A program made the position numbers and the translations under genes. A stretch of 23,732 nucleotides of DNA from a virus: the IMG/VR virus record IMGVR_UViG_3300042090_000396, positions 1 to 23,732 of that record; one strand, 5' to 3'. A model generated the notes under the pieces. The model was not told the origin of the DNA. It did no database searches and saw nothing but the letters and a program-made list of their open reading frames with translations. Of the stretch, positions 7,234 through 15,756 are shown one piece after another. Within the stretch, counting starts at the first letter, position 1, and the number at the start of each line of letters is the position of its first letter.

Positions 7234-7491
7234 ATGGACTGGCCATGGGTATCGCGCGCTCGCTTTGATGATGCGCGCCAGCAGATTGCCGAATTGAAGA
7301 AGGCCAATGCTGATCTTCTTGTGCTGGCCCTGTCGAAGAGCAATTCGTCTTCTATGAACCAAGAGGAATCTGACGAAGACCAGAAGCCGCAAAAGGCTCA
7401 CCGGAAACTTGGCGTAGACCTTCGGCGTGAATTTAGAGTTGCGGCCGAGGCGCGCGCTGCCGCGGCAAGAGTTGAAAAGGGAGCAAAATAG
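7234..7491 (+). CDS. Small coiled-coil protein preceding the portal gene
   Basis: An 85-residue, highly charged protein. AGGAG at 7221-7225, inside the end of the upstream gene, precedes ATG 7234. Residues 1-10 (MDWPWVSRAR) resemble the W-P-W-V-S-R opening seen in small proteins next to phage portal genes. Residues 11-35 are a coiled-coil-like helix. The middle is Ser/Glu/Asp/Gln-rich and the C-terminus is a basic Ala/Arg helix ending in GAK. It may be a minor virion or assembly protein. The function is not recognised. Confidence 0.7.
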   Translation: MDWPWVSRARFDDARQQIAELKKANADLLVLALSKSNSSSMNQEESDEDQKPQKAHRKLGVDLRREFRVAAEARAAAARVEKGAK

Positions 7492-7494
7492 CCG

Positions 7495-10038
7495 ATGGGA
7501 TCTCCAGCAATTACGATGGGAACGACGGGAATAGAGAAGGCTGGGCCTGATGTCGCCCATGGTCCCGACAATCCAATGCTGGTCACTCCAGAGCAGCAAG
7601 AACAGAAGCTACAGCTTCCCGAAGAGTACAAAAACAAGATGGTCGAGACAATCACCAGCTATCGGTCTGGATGGGCACCTGACCGGCTTCTCCGAATCCC
7701 AGGATGGATGCGCAATATCCTGATGTTCCGTGGAAGTCAACTCATCGAATTCGATCCGAGTTCCAATACATACGTCGATGTGCTCGCCTGGAACCGCCAG
7801 AATGGAAAGGCTGAGGCAGAAGATACCTACCTTGAGAAGTACAGCAACAACATCACCCAGATGCTTGAGGGGGGTTTCTCCTCGGTGATTGCTGGCGCGG
7901 TGCCGTCGGTGATCGTCAAGCCAGAGAACGCTGAGATTCTGGCAGATGTAACGACTGCCAAGGCGTCACAAGAGGCGATCTCGATCATCGAGCGCATGAA
8001 CAACAGCTCAAAGCAACTGCTGTCTGAAAGCAATAATCTTTACCTGTACGGCGTGTATTTCCGCCATACGCGAGCAGTTCTCGATGGCGACTGGGCGGGC
8101 TGGGACTACGAGGACATTTTTGGTACCGTACAGGGCCAGAAGCCAGATCGGTATCACTGCTACAGGTGCGGAACGGATACGCCAGCAGACAAGTTTCAAG
8201 GAGACCAGGCCAAGCAATGCCCGACCTGTGGCGCTCCGCTTGGTCCAGAGGCATTCTTTCCAAGTGAGGTCACAGAAGATACCGCGATCACTGGCCAGAA
8301 GCGCGTACCGCGAGCGATGGTCAAATGGAGCATCCATGGCCCGATGGAAATTGATCTTGATCCGCAGGCGTCCTGCATCGAGGAAACTCCGACGCTTAGC
8401 TTTGACCGTGAAATTGATATTGGCGCTCTTCGGCTTACCTATCCGTTAATCTTCGAGCAAATCAAAGAGGGGATTGAGATTGGGACGACGCCGAACGCCT
8501 CCTATGAGAAGTTGCGTCGAAGCGAGATTACGTCGATGGGATGGGGCGTAACGTCCGACTCGCAGAATCAGAAGCCGACACTCAGTCAGAATTGGATGCA
8601 GCCTAGTTCCTACGGACGTACAGGCGACAAACAGTTTGCTGCCTGGATGCACGATAATTTCCCCGATGGCGCCAAGGTCACGCTGATCGGGACGCTGGTC
8701 GCTGATGTACGAAAAGCTAATCTAGCCAAAGAGTGGTCTGCCTGCCTTCTTCATGAGAACGTTGGAATGTATCCGCCAGCCATCGCCGACAATGTCGTTC
8801 CATTCAATATCCGCCTGAATGACACCATGGATCTGATTGACGATTGGATCGAGCGGTGCGCCGCGGGCATGACGATCTACGACTCGAACAAGATAGACAG
8901 GCGAGAGATGGCTGGCCGGGTCATGTCTCCCGGCGTGCTGAATGGAATCCAGACCAAGGGCGCTGGTATCGACAAACCGCTTGGAGATTCGATCATGCAG
9001 TTTGAGTTCAAGCTGGACCCGCAGGTATTCAGCTATCCGAATATGCTGATCCAAATGTGCGAGCTAATCAGCGGCGTGACACCGCAGACATTTGGCGGCG
9101 GTACGCAGGATGGTGTTGAGACTAAGGGAGGCCAAGAGCAGGCACTCAACACAGCTCTGAACAAGCTCAATATCTTCTGGAAAATGGTGAAAGAAGAACA
9201 CGCCCAAGCGTCACAGAATGCTCTCGAATGCCTCCAGAAGCTGATGAAGGCGGGCGCGGTCGGTGAAATCTGGGATGTGATCCAGTCGAATGGCTCCGAG
9301 TTCCGCAACAACTATGTGAACTGGAACAAGATGCAGGGCCATGTCAAGGTTTATCAGGACATCGACCAGGGACTGCCGCAGACCCCGGAACAAATCCGCG
9401 CGACCATGATGAACTTCGTGAAGCTGGCAAGCGATAAAAATCCAATTGCTTCGGAGATCATGAGTTGCGTTCCGAACCAGGAATCGGCGATTTCGGTTCT
9501 CGGGACACCGGGAATGGTTCTCCCCCAGGCTGCACAGAGATCCAGGACGCTCCAGGCAATCAACACGCTCATGGAGAACGACTACATCGCCGTGGCCGAC
9601 CCGCAGACCGGCCAGCAGATCAATCAATTACCAATCATGCCCGAGCAGATCGTCGAGGACTTCCCGACTCTGCGCGACACGATGCGGCTATTCTGGCAGG
9701 AGAATGGGGATTTCAAGAAGTCGAACCCGGGCGGCTGGGAGCGGACCAAGGCCTATTATGCGATGGCCGTCGAGATGGAGGCCGCCGAGGCCGCCGAGGA
9801 AGCCCAGCGGTCGATGAAGGTCAAATCTGCTGGCGCGCCGCCGGCACCAAAGCCAGATCCGCAGCAGGAGCAGGCTGAGGCATTGCTTATGCAGGATGCC
9901 GCGGACGAAGTGGCCAACCTGCAAAAAATCTCACATATGCCGCCATTGGGACCAAGCGCATCCATGGCCAGCCAAACATCCGCAGGCGCGAAAATCTTGG
10001 ATTTAGCAGCTAAACTGCAACAAGCAAAGGAGAAATGA
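7495..10038 (+). CDS. Portal protein with embedded zinc ribbon
   Basis: An 847-residue protein, the size class of large podoviral (P22/SU10-like) portals, which form the dodecameric DNA channel at one capsid vertex. Supporting features are its position before a scaffold and coat gene, its mixed alpha/beta composition, the MIDLIDDWIERC-like helical region around residue 445, the GGTQDGVETKGGQEQALNTA segment around residue 540 and a long acidic, helical C-terminus rich in Ala, Glu and Gln. Unusually, residues 222-245 contain a zinc ribbon: Cys222-x2-Cys225-x16-Cys242-x2-Cys245 (YRCG and PTCG knuckles). A purine-rich AAAAGGGAG (7475-7483) precedes ATG 7495. Its stop overlaps the next start (ATGA), implying coupled translation. 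Portal identity rests on size, context and general resemblance. Confidence 0.8.
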   Translation: MGSPAITMGTTGIEKAGPDVAHGPDNPMLVTPEQQEQKLQLPEEYKNKMVETITSYRSGWAPDRLLRIPGWMRNILMFRGSQLIEFDPSSNTYVDVLAWNRQNGKAEAEDTYLEKYSNNITQMLEGGFSSVIAGAVPSVIVKPENAEILADVTTAKASQEAISIIERMNNSSKQLLSESNNLYLYGVYFRHTRAVLDGDWAGWDYEDIFGTVQGQKPDRYHCYRCGTDTPADKFQGDQAKQCPTCGAPLGPEAFFPSEVTEDTAITGQKRVPRAMVKWSIHGPMEIDLDPQASCIEETPTLSFDREIDIGALRLTYPLIFEQIKEGIEIGTTPNASYEKLRRSEITSMGWGVTSDSQNQKPTLSQNWMQPSSYGRTGDKQFAAWMHDNFPDGAKVTLIGTLVADVRKANLAKEWSACLLHENVGMYPPAIADNVVPFNIRLNDTMDLIDDWIERCAAGMTIYDSNKIDRREMAGRVMSPGVLNGIQTKGAGIDKPLGDSIMQFEFKLDPQVFSYPNMLIQMCELISGVTPQTFGGGTQDGVETKGGQEQALNTALNKLNIFWKMVKEEHAQASQNALECLQKLMKAGAVGEIWDVIQSNGSEFRNNYVNWNKMQGHVKVYQDIDQGLPQTPEQIRATMMNFVKLASDKNPIASEIMSCVPNQESAISVLGTPGMVLPQAAQRSRTLQAINTLMENDYIAVADPQTGQQINQLPIMPEQIVEDFPTLRDTMRLFWQENGDFKKSNPGGWERTKAYYAMAVEMEAAEAAEEAQRSMKVKSAGAPPAPKPDPQQEQAEALLMQDAADEVANLQKISHMPPLGPSASMASQTSAGAKILDLAAKLQQAKEK

Positions 10039-10652
10039 TGCACAAGTATGGTTCTGTCGTTCTGATGGTGCGCGGCGGGGAGACTGTCAATGCGCTCGTG
10101 GTTCAGTCTGTTCAACAGGCGGATGGCGAGCATCTCACCGTGGTCTCGCTCGATCCAGCCAAAGAAAGCCCGCTCTTGAGCGGCATGAATGTCGATGCGG
10201 CCATTCGGCGCGACTTCGTTACTCCACTGACCGAGGGCAAGACCTTCGGCTGGAAGGACGTTGATTTGAGTATTCTTGGATTCAAGCTATCCAACCAATC
10301 TATCTCTGACGACCCAAAAGTACTGGGAGTAAAGGAAGTTTCAGAGCCGGAGACTCCTACCGCCGAAGAGTCAAGCCCTGCCGACTTCAGCGCTGAGCTG
10401 AATCAGGCCAAGCGAATCATCGAACATCAGGATGAAAAAATCGATGTGCTTGAAAAGGAATTGGCCAGCGTCAAGGCTGAACTGTCGGCGACCACCGAGG
10501 GCATCGACAAGCAGTTGCAGGGCATTGCGGACGCCACAGCAAAGGAGGCCGCGCCGGAAGCGCCGAGGGACCCTATCGAGAATTCGGAGGGCTCGGTTAC
10601 AAGTTCTGACCCTGAGCCGGGATCGACCTCCGATAACCCGCTTCCCGGATAA
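10035..10652 (+). CDS. Coiled-coil protein coupled to the portal
   Basis: A 205-residue protein. ATG 10035 overlaps the portal stop, with AAAGGAG at 10026-10032; ATG 10038 is the alternative. Residues 1-90 form a small beta-rich domain (YGSVVLMVRGGETVNALVVQ). Residues 115-165 form a charged coiled coil (AKRIIEHQDEKIDVLEKELA). The last 35 residues are a Pro/Ser/Glu-rich tail. A globular N-terminus, a coil and a disordered acidic tail next to the portal would fit an assembly or portal-associated factor. No family is recognised. An intrinsic terminator follows within 30 bases. Confidence 0.65.
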   Translation: MMHKYGSVVLMVRGGETVNALVVQSVQQADGEHLTVVSLDPAKESPLLSGMNVDAAIRRDFVTPLTEGKTFGWKDVDLSILGFKLSNQSISDDPKVLGVKEVSEPETPTAEESSPADFSAELNQAKRIIEHQDEKIDVLEKELASVKAELSATTEGIDKQLQGIADATAKEAAPEAPRDPIENSEGSVTSSDPEPGSTSDNPLPG

Positions 10653-10677
10653 TCGTCTCATCACATTTGTTGATACC

Positions 10678-10706
10678 AGGGTCGCCACATGGCGGCCCTT
10701 TCGTTT
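10678..10706 (+). terminator. Intrinsic terminator between portal block and scaffold gene
   Basis: AGGGTCGCC (10678-10686) pairs with GGCGGCCCT (10691-10699) across an ACAT tetraloop with one wobble pair. TTTCGTTT follows (10699-10706). The scaffold start is 31 bases downstream, with AGGAGAG between, so there is little room for a promoter. Partial termination is more plausible than a full stop. Confidence 0.8.
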
Positions 10707-10737
10707 GCCCGCAATACCGCAACACTAGGAGAGCATC

Positions 10738-12408
10738 ATGCCCGATGGAATTTCCGCAGTAGCCGCACAGCCCGCCGCCGCACCAGCAGCCGTATCGGCC
10801 CCTTCAGCACCCTCTACGCCCGTCTCTGCACCGTCGTCGGTAGAAACCCCTGCCGCCCAGCCGTCCAGCTTGCCAGCGAGCACGCAGGCCCCGGCAACGA
10901 GCACTGAAACATCGGTATCCGCTCCCGCTTCTGGCACGTCCAAGCCCGAGCCTCAGCAATCTGAGTTTGAGGGAGATATTGTTTCCTTTCTTGATGCTCA
11001 CAGCGCCTGGGAGCGCGAGCGCGATGGCATTACCGAAGAGCAGCCATCCGCCGCTGAGACGAATCAGGCCCCAGCCGAGACACCGGCGGCAGAAGCTGAG
11101 ACGAAAGTCGAGGAACAGGCCCAACAGCAGGCAGCCGAGCCGGAACAAGCCGTCACGCCCGAGGCGCTGAATGCGCTGGCCGCCAAGAGCCCGGAGTTGC
11201 AGGCCGCATTCGACGCCAACCCTGAAGTCAAGAACGCGCTCTTTGCCATGGCTCGTACCAATGCCAAGGCCGCACCGATCCTCGAAGTCTTTCCGAACGT
11301 CGAGTCGGCCAAGTTTGCCGCAGAGGCCGCCGGCACGGTCGTCAACCTGCGGACTGGATTCCTTGAGGCCGTGGACAATCCCGAGAATTTCCCGACAGCT
11401 TTCGCTGATTTTGCAGACCAGTTCGCGATCAAGGACAAGGATGGAAAGTCCGTACTTGACGCTCAGGGCAATCCGACATTCGGCGAAGATTTCCATATGC
11501 TCAACGATCACATCGTCGATACCTACCATGACGTTGAGATTGGAGATCTTGAATCTCAATTGCAAAAGGGACAATTCAGGACCGAGGACGAGCGCGAGCA
11601 GGCCGATATGGCGCTCCAGGCTCTGAAATTCATCAAGGAATGGCGCAAGGGAGAGCCAACAGAGAATAAGCCCGATCTGAGCGGCCTATCGCCTGAAGCC
11701 AAAGCCTATTACGAGGCCAAAGAGAGGGAGATTTCCCAGCGTGAGGAAGCTCTCGGAATGAAAGGGAAAGCCCAGACCGCAGAGCAGCGCAAGCAGGAAC
11801 GCAACAACTACGAGGTATCCGTCGCGACCAAAGTCGGCGGCTCGGTGGGCAAACGGCTGAAAGGGTTGATTGACGAAAAGGATAAAATCGGAGCATTCAT
11901 TCCGAGCTATGTTCTTGAAGCAATTGACCCGTCAAGCGGAATTCCTGTCTTCTCGAAAACCATTTGCGACAAGTTCGAGGAAGCTACCTACGGACGGCGC
12001 GATAAAGCAACCGGAAAGATTATCGGAGGGGTTGCTTTTATTCGCGAACAGGCAGCAATGCTCAGGAATCGTCCTCCATCGCCGGAGGCCGAACAGGCGC
12101 GTATCGATTTTGCTCAACGCCTTATCGACGAGCACTTGCCGCAGATTTTTGAAAAAGAGTTTCGCTCCATTCAGAACAAGGAGCGCGCTGACCGCGAACG
12201 CATTCAGGGAAGGTCCGAAGTGCGTGAGCAGTTGGCAGAGCGTGAGCCGCGGGCGGGTGGAAGCGCCGGCACTCCAAAGTCAATCACTCCGCAAGATGCA
12301 ATGAAAGATGCGTATGCGTGGGTGGATCAACAATACCCGGACCTTGACGGAGCCGAAAGGACTGAAAAGGCCCTCATCAAGAAAAACGCAATCATGGCTG
12401 GACGGTAA
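10738..12408 (+). CDS. Capsid scaffolding protein
   Basis: A 556-residue protein immediately upstream of the coat gene, the usual place for scaffold. AGGAGAG (10727-10733) precedes ATG 10738. Residues 8-75 are low-complexity Ala/Pro/Ser/Thr. Residues 100-140 are Glu/Gln/Ala-rich. Residues 140-300 are acidic and helical. Residues 340-370 are a charged coil (EAKEREISQREEALGMK). The C-terminal region is helical and charged (ERADRERIQGRSEVREQL), ending in KKNAIMAGR. The acidic, helical, partly disordered make-up with a basic C-terminal helix that could bind coat is typical of scaffolds that guide procapsid assembly and then leave. No protease motif is visible, so processing would need another gene. 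Assignment rests mainly on context and composition. Confidence 0.75.
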   Translation: MPDGISAVAAQPAAAPAAVSAPSAPSTPVSAPSSVETPAAQPSSLPASTQAPATSTETSVSAPASGTSKPEPQQSEFEGDIVSFLDAHSAWERERDGITEEQPSAAETNQAPAETPAAEAETKVEEQAQQQAAEPEQAVTPEALNALAAKSPELQAAFDANPEVKNALFAMARTNAKAAPILEVFPNVESAKFAAEAAGTVVNLRTGFLEAVDNPENFPTAFADFADQFAIKDKDGKSVLDAQGNPTFGEDFHMLNDHIVDTYHDVEIGDLESQLQKGQFRTEDEREQADMALQALKFIKEWRKGEPTENKPDLSGLSPEAKAYYEAKEREISQREEALGMKGKAQTAEQRKQERNNYEVSVATKVGGSVGKRLKGLIDEKDKIGAFIPSYVLEAIDPSSGIPVFSKTICDKFEEATYGRRDKATGKIIGGVAFIREQAAMLRNRPPSPEAEQARIDFAQRLIDEHLPQIFEKEFRSIQNKERADRERIQGRSEVREQLAEREPRAGGSAGTPKSITPQDAMKDAYAWVDQQYPDLDGAERTEKALIKKNAIMAGR

Positions 12409-12620
12409 GTCTTTGAATTTTCAGCTTTGCTCGCTGGTGTAATCGCCTTCCCAGAGGCGTAGGGCAATATGAGCTGAGATTCGGTAGACCGAAATCAATG
12501 CCATCGGAACATGAAAACCGCTACCGGGATTTCCCGCTGAAGCGCGACGCCAAGCAGCACAAAAATAACCCAGTGCCGCAATCGATTGAAGCAGCGAGCG
12601 GCTAGAAGAAGAGGCGTATC
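12409..12620 (+). other. 212-base gap before coat gene with nested inverted repeats
   Basis: This is the longest gap in the window. TCAGCT/TTGC (12421-12430) can pair with GCAA (12464-12467) and AGCTGA (12472-12477), with a small bulge, enclosing a hairpin CGCCT/AGGCG (12444-12448 with 12455-12459). A second inverted repeat, TTCGGT-AG-ACCGAA, lies at 12480-12493. A weak promoter-like pair, TTGAAT (12413) and TGTAAT (12438), has a 19-base spacer, too long to trust. A 35-codon frame fills 12498-12605. The structure could act on coat mRNA stability, promoter control or stoichiometry. None of this is proven. Confidence 0.4.
12498..12605 (+). CDS. Possible 35-residue leader peptide before coat gene
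   Basis: The frame runs from ATG 12498 to TAG at 12603-12605 and encodes a hydrophilic, basic peptide beginning MPSEHENRYRDFPLKRDAKQ. Its stop is 15 bases before the coat start. No good ribosome binding site precedes it; the inverted repeat at 12480-12493 lies directly upstream. It may be a chance frame or a short translated leader. It has no recognisable homology. Confidence 0.25.
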   Translation: MPSEHENRYRDFPLKRDAKQHKNNPVPQSIEAASG

Positions 12621-13913
12621 ATGGCTCAGCAGAATCTTGGAGCCGCATCCCAGCAAACCGCTTGGATGCTTCAGAAAGTAAATTCGGATGTCCAGATTTC
12701 GGAGAACCTGGATATGGCCGGCGACTCGTTGTTCTCCCAAGCTCCCACCGAGGAAATCGGTCTCCAGCAGTATCGTCATCCGCTCGAGACTGAAGTCGGT
12801 GGCATTGTCGGCTACTACCAGCCGGACGGCGGCTCGTACTTCCAGGGCCAGGCCAATCAGTTAGACCAGATGATCGTTGCTCCCCTGCCCATCATGTGCG
12901 TGATCGCCGCGACCGAACTGGCGCGCAGGATCGCCAAGGGTGGCCGTGACGTGACCGTGGACAACTGGATTGCACGCATGATCTCCAAGGTGAAGGACAA
13001 GACCGCCCACACCCGCAATGCGTACCTCCAGGGCTACAACAACGGCATCTTGGCACAGGTGAATGCGACCTATGCTGGCGGCAACTCGATCCCGCTGACC
13101 ACGCCTCCGTTTGGTGGCCGTCTGCTCGATCGCAATGGCTATTACTCCATCACCGACCAGAATTTCAACCAGCTTGGCAATGTCAATGTCCTTGACCTGA
13201 ACAAGAACGGCGTCGGCACAATCGATACCGCGACGGTTGACGCGATCCCCCCGGGAACTGCGGCGGGATCCTACTTCCTGCCCATTGGTCTCGCTTCCGG
13301 AAATCCCATTGCTATCAACGGATTTGATTACATCATCTCTGGATCGACGGCTCTGGAGTATTGCGGAATCTCGCGCTCGAACTCCTACGTCCAGGCGCCC
13401 ACTTTCAATGCCAATGGCGCGTACCTGACGTTGGGCATGGTCGCGGCGTTCATGGCCCGTATGCAGCAGGCACTCGGCACGGCTCGGTTTAAGCAGCGCA
13501 AGCGCAATGTCTGGTATGGTCACCCGGCACAGAAGGTTTCGGCTGACATTCTCGGCTTCGCGAAGACTCTCTTCACCCAGGGAAATGGCAAGTCACCGGA
13601 TGGGTACGATGTCGCTGTCAATCCGTTTGCCACCTGGATGCTGGGTGGAATCGAAGTGGTTGAGGACTCGATGTGCCGCACCGACGTTCTTCGCTGGATC
13701 GACAAGAGCGTCATGAAGCGCGTCCGTTACCCTGGATCGCAGGCATTTATCCCCGGCATGGTCGAGGGCATTTTCTGGCCTCGTCAGGCTGGCGGCCTGT
13801 GGGTTGCTGAGTCCGATGCAATGTTCCAGGACTCGGTTAACTACTATTCGGCTTTGCCCTGGGCTTCAGGCGCGATCTATTCGCTCGGCTTGCAGCCGAT
13901 TCTCAGCAACTAA
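12621..13913 (+). CDS. Major capsid protein
   Basis: A 430-residue protein between the scaffold and a terminator, the classic coat position. The N-terminus is Gln-rich (MAQQNLGAASQQTAWML). Residues 30-75 contain a Gly/Tyr-rich loop region (VGGIVGYYQPDGGSYFQG). Residues 75-140 include a long helical stretch (AATELARRIAKGGRDVTVDN), compatible with the HK97-fold spine helix. The C-terminal half has mixed alpha/beta features and ends in GAIYSLGLQPILSN. No cleavage site or protease domain is visible, so the coat may be used at full length as in P22. The ribosome binding site is a modest AGAGG (12610-12614). An HK97-like fold is inferred; I cannot name a close family. Confidence 0.75.
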   Translation: MAQQNLGAASQQTAWMLQKVNSDVQISENLDMAGDSLFSQAPTEEIGLQQYRHPLETEVGGIVGYYQPDGGSYFQGQANQLDQMIVAPLPIMCVIAATELARRIAKGGRDVTVDNWIARMISKVKDKTAHTRNAYLQGYNNGILAQVNATYAGGNSIPLTTPPFGGRLLDRNGYYSITDQNFNQLGNVNVLDLNKNGVGTIDTATVDAIPPGTAAGSYFLPIGLASGNPIAINGFDYIISGSTALEYCGISRSNSYVQAPTFNANGAYLTLGMVAAFMARMQQALGTARFKQRKRNVWYGHPAQKVSADILGFAKTLFTQGNGKSPDGYDVAVNPFATWMLGGIEVVEDSMCRTDVLRWIDKSVMKRVRYPGSQAFIPGMVEGIFWPRQAGGLWVAESDAMFQDSVNYYSALPWASGAIYSLGLQPILSN

Positions 13914-13942
13914 CTACCCGGTAACAATCGGGTCATAACCGG

Positions 13943-13976
13943 GCGGGCTGGCTTTACGCTGGCCCGCTTCTGTTCT
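13943..13976 (+). terminator. Intrinsic terminator after the coat gene
   Basis: GCGGGCTGGC (13943-13952) pairs with GCTGGCCCGC (13958-13967) across TTTAC, giving 10 pairs including two wobbles. TTCTGTTCT follows. A smaller ACCCG/CGGGT hairpin lies just upstream. The next start codon is 16 bases after the T tract, so a strong drop after coat with partial readthrough is the likely effect. Confidence 0.8.
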
Positions 13977-13992
13977 CACGAGGAGCCGAAAC

Positions 13993-14691
13993 ATGAGCGT
14001 TGTCGATCCAACAAATGATGCGCCCAAAGATTTGCAGAAATCCATAGCCTCGCATGGTGGCATGGTGCCGGGCCAGAATCGCCCAATGTGGCGGCTCGTA
14101 CTGGCAGAGAACTGCCTGATCGTCACCAATGGCATTATGCACGACATTGGAGACGGCCAGGTATCCTGTTTCGCCATGGGGCCAGACGGGAAGAAGTTTT
14201 ACGAGAAGCCTCTGGATAGTGTCAAGCATGGACGTTTTGAAATTCCGAAATATCCATGTGAGGGCTGGATTCTCGAACGCTGGTTCCCGCAATCGACCTG
14301 GGGCACTCCCGAGGAATGGAGAAGCCACAAATCTGAAGACGGTAGCACCATCATGGGAGCATTTCCAAGTCGTGGCGATTATTGGATGCTGGCCGGACCA
14401 TTCAAGAGAGTTCCAGTCCTGTCTGATCTAATCCAAGCCATCGATATGCACCGTCATGCAATGGCAACACAGCCATCCAACTACGCCAATGTTCTCAAAC
14501 AGACCATTCTCGACGAAGAGACAAAGCGCGAACAGCGGCGCGAGAAGCTGGAAAAAGACTTGGCCTATATGCGGAAGAATGAACTGGTCCCAATGCTCAA
14601 GGGAACCTCTCTGGGAGCACAGCGGTTTCGTGACCGCCTCCAGTCTGCTTGCGGCCTTAAATCGCATCTTGGCGCCGTCCATGACGCATAA
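13993..14691 (+). CDS. Hypothetical phage protein with C-terminal coiled coil
   Basis: A 232-residue protein with GAGGAG at 13980-13985 before ATG 13993. Residues 1-140 form a Trp- and Gly-rich globular domain (PMWRLVLAENCLIVTNGIMH; later WILERWFPQSTWGTPEEW and GDYWMLAGPFKRVP). Residues 140-200 form a charged helix (EETKREQRREKLEKDLAYMR), followed by a basic C-terminus. No transmembrane segment or enzymatic motif is seen. It lies between coat and connector genes, so it is probably an assembly or minor head protein. No family is recognised. Confidence 0.65.
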   Translation: MSVVDPTNDAPKDLQKSIASHGGMVPGQNRPMWRLVLAENCLIVTNGIMHDIGDGQVSCFAMGPDGKKFYEKPLDSVKHGRFEIPKYPCEGWILERWFPQSTWGTPEEWRSHKSEDGSTIMGAFPSRGDYWMLAGPFKRVPVLSDLIQAIDMHRHAMATQPSNYANVLKQTILDEETKREQRREKLEKDLAYMRKNELVPMLKGTSLGAQRFRDRLQSACGLKSHLGAVHDA

Positions 14692-14721
14692 CCCGGAAAT
14701 GCCGAAACACCAAAGGAGATA

Positions 14722-15732
14722 ATGACCATGGGATCACCGAATTTCTCAGCAGCCAATCCACTCCAGAATCAGTACATCTCCAACGTCCTTGACAAGATGA
14801 TGAACGGCAAGGAGATGCGCCGCCTATCGATCGAGCGTCAGGCCCTGTTGACCTCCCTGAAGGTAACAGGACTCGCGCAGCCGGCGACCATCATCAACTT
14901 CAACCCTGTCGCTCTCGGGCTCGACGGTGGTATTGGCTTCAAGGTTCCGTCGATCATTGATGAGGCCGTACGGGACGAAGACCGCTTCATTTACAAATTT
15001 GAGGGCCGCGAGTACAAGGGCACCGTCCTGACCATCAAGGAGCCGAAGACTTTCCCCCAGATCAAAGATGTAAAGGTTGAGGACGAAGTTGCCAACGGCG
15101 TCTATGAGGTCAAGGCCTGCAAGCAAATCGAGATGGCTCACAACTTCTTTGTGGCCTACACGCTCGGCGTTCTGGGTAGCTCGACTGGCATGGGCGGCGT
15201 GGTGATCTATGAAGGCGATCGGCGCGTCTTGGATCGCGAAAAGACCAAACGCCTGACCATCCGCGTACCGAACTACATTCGTCTGGAGAATCGGACGCGC
15301 GAATATCTGACAGAACCCAAGGATTTCGACGAGGTTGCGGGCGAGGCTCTGAAGCTGCAGCGTCGCTACTGCAACCAGCAGACTCAAGAGGCGCAGGCCT
15401 ACTGGGACAAGGAAGATCAGCGCGGAAATATCACGCCGATTCACCGGGTCTGGCACCAGTACGAGATGGATATGGGTTGGCGGCAGACTGCGGCGCCGTG
15501 GGTCACGCTGACCAACGAGAACATCGAGACCTGTCCAGGGTGCGGTGAAAGTCAAAAGCGAGTTGATGCATTCTTCTGCTGGAAGTGCAACCGCGTCTAC
15601 GATCCTATGGCGGCCTACATGGCAAAGGAAATTCCTGTCTCTCATCCGTCCATGGAGCGCATTGCCGAAAAAGATTGGCCGACTGTCATCAAGGAAGAAT
15701 CTCGGCGTAAGGCGCTGCGCACAGGACTGTAA
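14722..15732 (+). CDS. Zinc-ribbon protein in the connector region, function unknown
   Basis: A 336-residue protein. AAAGGAG (14712-14718) is only 3 bases from ATG 14722 but 9 from ATG 14728, so the second start (MGSPNFSAANP) may be the real one. Residues 1-60 are helical and 60-200 mixed alpha/beta with many charged residues. Residues 225-260 include an HRVWHQYEMDMGW stretch. A C-terminal zinc ribbon is explicit: Cys271-x2-Cys274-x11-Cys286-x2-Cys289 (CPGC and CWKC). Such ribbons usually stabilise a fold or bind nucleic acid or protein. Position between coat and adaptor suggests a connector or assembly role. No specific family is recognised. Confidence 0.7.
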   Translation: MTMGSPNFSAANPLQNQYISNVLDKMMNGKEMRRLSIERQALLTSLKVTGLAQPATIINFNPVALGLDGGIGFKVPSIIDEAVRDEDRFIYKFEGREYKGTVLTIKEPKTFPQIKDVKVEDEVANGVYEVKACKQIEMAHNFFVAYTLGVLGSSTGMGGVVIYEGDRRVLDREKTKRLTIRVPNYIRLENRTREYLTEPKDFDEVAGEALKLQRRYCNQQTQEAQAYWDKEDQRGNITPIHRVWHQYEMDMGWRQTAAPWVTLTNENIETCPGCGESQKRVDAFFCWKCNRVYDPMAAYMAKEIPVSHPSMERIAEKDWPTVIKEESRRKALRTGL

Positions 15733-15756
15733 GCCACACGAGAGAGTTGGGGGAGC

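Noticed and set aside
10804-11574. 256-codon frame on the - strand
   Set aside because: Antisense to the scaffold gene; Gly/Arg/Leu/Cys-rich composition typical of a shadow, with no domain.
12413-12443. Promoter-like TTGAAT and TGTAAT before the coat gene
   Set aside because: The 19-base spacer and the imperfect boxes are not better than chance in a region this long.
14824-15645. 273-codon frame on the - strand
   Set aside because: Antisense to the zinc-ribbon gene, whose motifs and ribosome binding site are convincing; the antisense product has no recognisable motif.
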